Below are positions 6,785-7,608 of a stretch of DNA of 7,608 bases, piece by piece. The first letter of the stretch is position 1; every line of letters starts with the position of its first letter. A program made the position numbers and the translations under genes. This stretch comes from Candidatus Aminicenantes bacterium UBA6228 (lineage in GTDB: Bacteria > Acidobacteriota > Aminicenantia > Aminicenantales > Saccharicenantaceae), in contig DJWO01000013.1 in the NCBI GenBank assembly GCA_002441005.1, forward strand, positions 1 to 7,608, read 5' to 3'. Below the pieces are notes generated by a model. The model made no database searches, was not told the DNA's origin, and saw only the letters and a program-made list of their open reading frames with translations.

Positions 6785-6813
6785 CCAGGTAATTACCTGG
6801 TAACTGGAGGTAA
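6785..6813 (+). promoter_or_regulatory. 16-bp palindrome with alternative hairpins over the ribosome binding site
   Basis: CCAGGTAATTACCTGG (6785-6800) is a perfect palindrome in the 5' leader of the DsbD-like gene. As RNA it forms a 6-bp stem with an AAUU loop. The inner TTACCT (6793-6798) can instead pair with AGGTAA (6808-6813), a 6-bp stem with a 9-nt loop that covers the end of the GGAGG ribosome binding site (6806-6810). The two structures exclude each other. The palindrome could equally be a dimeric repressor site. The pairing is seen in the sequence; any switching role is inference. Confidence 0.5.
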
Positions 6814-6820
6814 AAGAAAA

Positions 6821-7369
6821 TTGCGTCCGAAAGTTGAGACCTATCTGCTGTTGTCCATTTTACTTTTAGTTGGATCTGCTTATTCTCAGTCGGTAAGCCC
6901 TTCCTCCCCTTTTCCCCAGGAAAAGACAAAGGTAGAGGAGTCCATCGTCACCGTCAAAGTTCTCCCGCCTGAACGTCCGGTTCGTCCTGGTGAGGTTTTT
7001 GAACTCTCACTTGAACTTCATATTCTACCTGGTTTTCATCTAAATTCAGAAAAGCCAGGCGACGAGATGCTCGTTCCAACTTCCATCGAGCTCGAGAACA
7101 TAGAAGCTTTCGAAATCAAAGAAATATTTTTCCCTGAACCTCAGGTTAAGAAGTTTAAATTTGCCGCCAGACTTTTGTCTGTTTATGAAGGCCAGGTCAA
7201 GGTCAAGCTTAAAATTGAGCTAAAACCAGCAGTCAAAGAAAGCACCGTTGAAATGGCTGGAAAAGTCCGCTATCAAGCCTGCAATGATGAAGCCTGCCTT
7301 CGTCCGGAGCGCCTGCCTTTTAAGACAATTGTCAGGGTTGCTTTGACCCCGGGCCCGGCCAGGACCTGA
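6821..7369 (+). CDS. Secreted stand-alone DsbD N-terminal (thiol-redox) domain protein
   Basis: Exported protein of about 182 aa resembling the periplasmic N-terminal domain of DsbD (DsbD-alpha), which passes electrons to periplasmic thiol partners. The start is TTG at 6821, with GGAGG 10 nt upstream. It gives a good signal peptide: a basic start, LLLSILLLVG, and likely cleavage after SAYS. The mature part has the immunoglobulin-like pattern RPGEVFELSLELHILPGFHL and ends with YQACNDEACLRPERLPF, whose two cysteines (C154 and C159 from the TTG) correspond to the redox pair of DsbD-alpha. Unlike full DsbD there is no transmembrane core and no thioredoxin-like domain, so it needs a separate partner, not seen here. 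An upstream in-frame ATG (6755) would give 204 aa but has no ribosome binding site and sits at the predicted transcription start. The leader may be regulated by alternative hairpins. It is divergent from the serpin gene. Confidence 0.8.
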   Translation: MRPKVETYLLLSILLLVGSAYSQSVSPSSPFPQEKTKVEESIVTVKVLPPERPVRPGEVFELSLELHILPGFHLNSEKPGDEMLVPTSIELENIEAFEIKEIFFPEPQVKKFKFAARLLSVYEGQVKVKLKIELKPAVKESTVEMAGKVRYQACNDEACLRPERLPFKTIVRVALTPGPART

Positions 7370-7416
7370 AAAATGCGATAGGTCCATGAGATAACAATCA
7401 AAGGTGGCCTTATCTC
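7362..7416 (+). other. Two inverted repeats after the DsbD-like gene
   Basis: GGACCT (7362-7367) pairs with AGGTCC (7380-7385) across 12 nt and overlaps the stop codon. GAGATAA (7388-7394) pairs with TTATCTC (7410-7416) across 15 nt. Both matches are perfect but have long loops and no following T run, so they are poor intrinsic terminators. They may slow or end transcription before the repeat region, or be chance. Confidence 0.35.
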
Positions 7417-7431
7417 CTGTCTGTCCATCTT

Positions 7432-7495
7432 ATTGCCTCATGAGAGAATCTATACGAAACCATAATCATTGCCTCACATAAGAATCTATACGAAA
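7432..7495. repeat. Pair of 28-nt direct repeats, possible insertion-sequence end
   Basis: Two copies, 7432-7459 and 7468-7495, are 36 nt apart and agree at 24 of 28 positions: ATTGCCTCA, four variable bases, then AGAATCTATACGAAA. The mismatches are all in the four central bases. An 8-nt gap separates the copies, so this is not a CRISPR array. Several short copies containing a TTTCGTATA-type core near a terminus recall the ends of IS21-family elements. On the minus strand the right copy overlaps the end of the partial reading frame. The repeat is seen directly; the IS reading is inference. Confidence 0.6.
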
Positions 7496-7608
7496 AGTTG
7501 TGCAGTTTTTCTTATATTTTTGGAGCCGGAAGAGTTTGTCCTGAAGCCTTTCCATCTGCTTTTTGAGCTTGACCACATTAAGTTCCTTATATATTGCTCG
7601 TAGTCTTT
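7466..7608 (-). CDS. Partial coding region, C-terminal end with coiled coil, unknown function
   Basis: A minus-strand frame enters from the right edge and runs 46 codons to TGA at 7466-7468; its 5' end lies outside the window. I do not recognise the family. The visible part is highly charged, with a heptad-like helix (KLKKQMERLQDKLFRLQKYKK) that looks like a coiled coil, then CTTFRIDSYVRQ. The last codons are made from the right-hand 28-nt repeat, so the frame ends inside that repeat. Together with the second repeat copy this suggests the last gene of a mobile element lying mostly to the right. The opposite strand is also open for some 35 codons, but its composition looks like a shadow of the helix. 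It could also be a chance open frame. Confidence 0.4.
   Translation of the reverse strand, partial: RLRAIYKELNVVKLKKQMERLQDKLFRLQKYKKNCTTFRIDSYVRQ

Noticed and set aside
6755..6820. ATG at 6755 as the start of the DsbD-like protein
   Set aside because: It falls at the predicted transcription start and has no ribosome binding site; the TTG at 6821 has GGAGG upstream and yields a standard signal peptide.
7362..7416. Intrinsic terminator after the DsbD-like gene
   Set aside because: Both inverted repeats have long loops and neither is followed by a T run, so I list them only as inverted repeats.
7432..7495. CRISPR array
   Set aside because: Only two copies with an 8-nt gap and four internal mismatches; no spacer-sized intervals or cas genes.

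Overview
The window holds a compact SOS mutagenesis operon, a secreted serpin, a small secreted thiol-redox domain protein, and the edge of what looks like an insertion sequence. The signal peptides and the DsbD-type domain suggest a Gram-negative-type bacterium with roughly balanced base composition. An Acidobacteriota/Aminicenantota-like source is a weak guess; nothing in the sequence decides it.

Layout. Positions 1-233 are non-coding; a promoter and ribosome binding site there point left, towards a gene outside the window. Positions 234-4992, all on the minus strand, carry lexA, dinB and a dnaE2-like polymerase in that transcription order. lexA and dinB are 20 nt apart, and dinB and dnaE overlap by 4 nt (GTGA), so this is almost certainly one operon. 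Its only clear promoter (TTGACA, 17 nt, TATCTT) lies in front of lexA. Positions 4993-5369 hold that promoter and otherwise only repeat-like debris. A serpin (5370-6662, minus) with a signal peptide and an inhibitory-type hinge follows. It is divergent from a plus-strand gene for a stand-alone DsbD N-terminal domain (6821-7369, TTG start). The last 240 nt hold two 28-nt direct repeats and the 3' end of a minus-strand reading frame that runs off the window.

How the genes work together. LexA should repress its own operon until RecA-stimulated self-cleavage (Ala94-Gly95) after DNA damage releases two translesion polymerases together. This resembles the known lexA-imuA-imuB-dnaE2 cassettes, but there is no imuA, and the Y-family member keeps all its catalytic residues, so it is a working DinB rather than an ImuB scaffold. 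The serpin and the DsbD-like protein are exported proteins with no visible tie to the SOS operon.

Most unusual points: a 12-bp tandem duplication that doubles the lexA start codon and overlaps the predicted transcription start; a 16-bp palindrome in front of the DsbD-like gene that can form a hairpin competing with one that hides the ribosome binding site; the intact DinB in an ImuB-like gene position; and the repeat-plus-coiled-coil edge at the right end.
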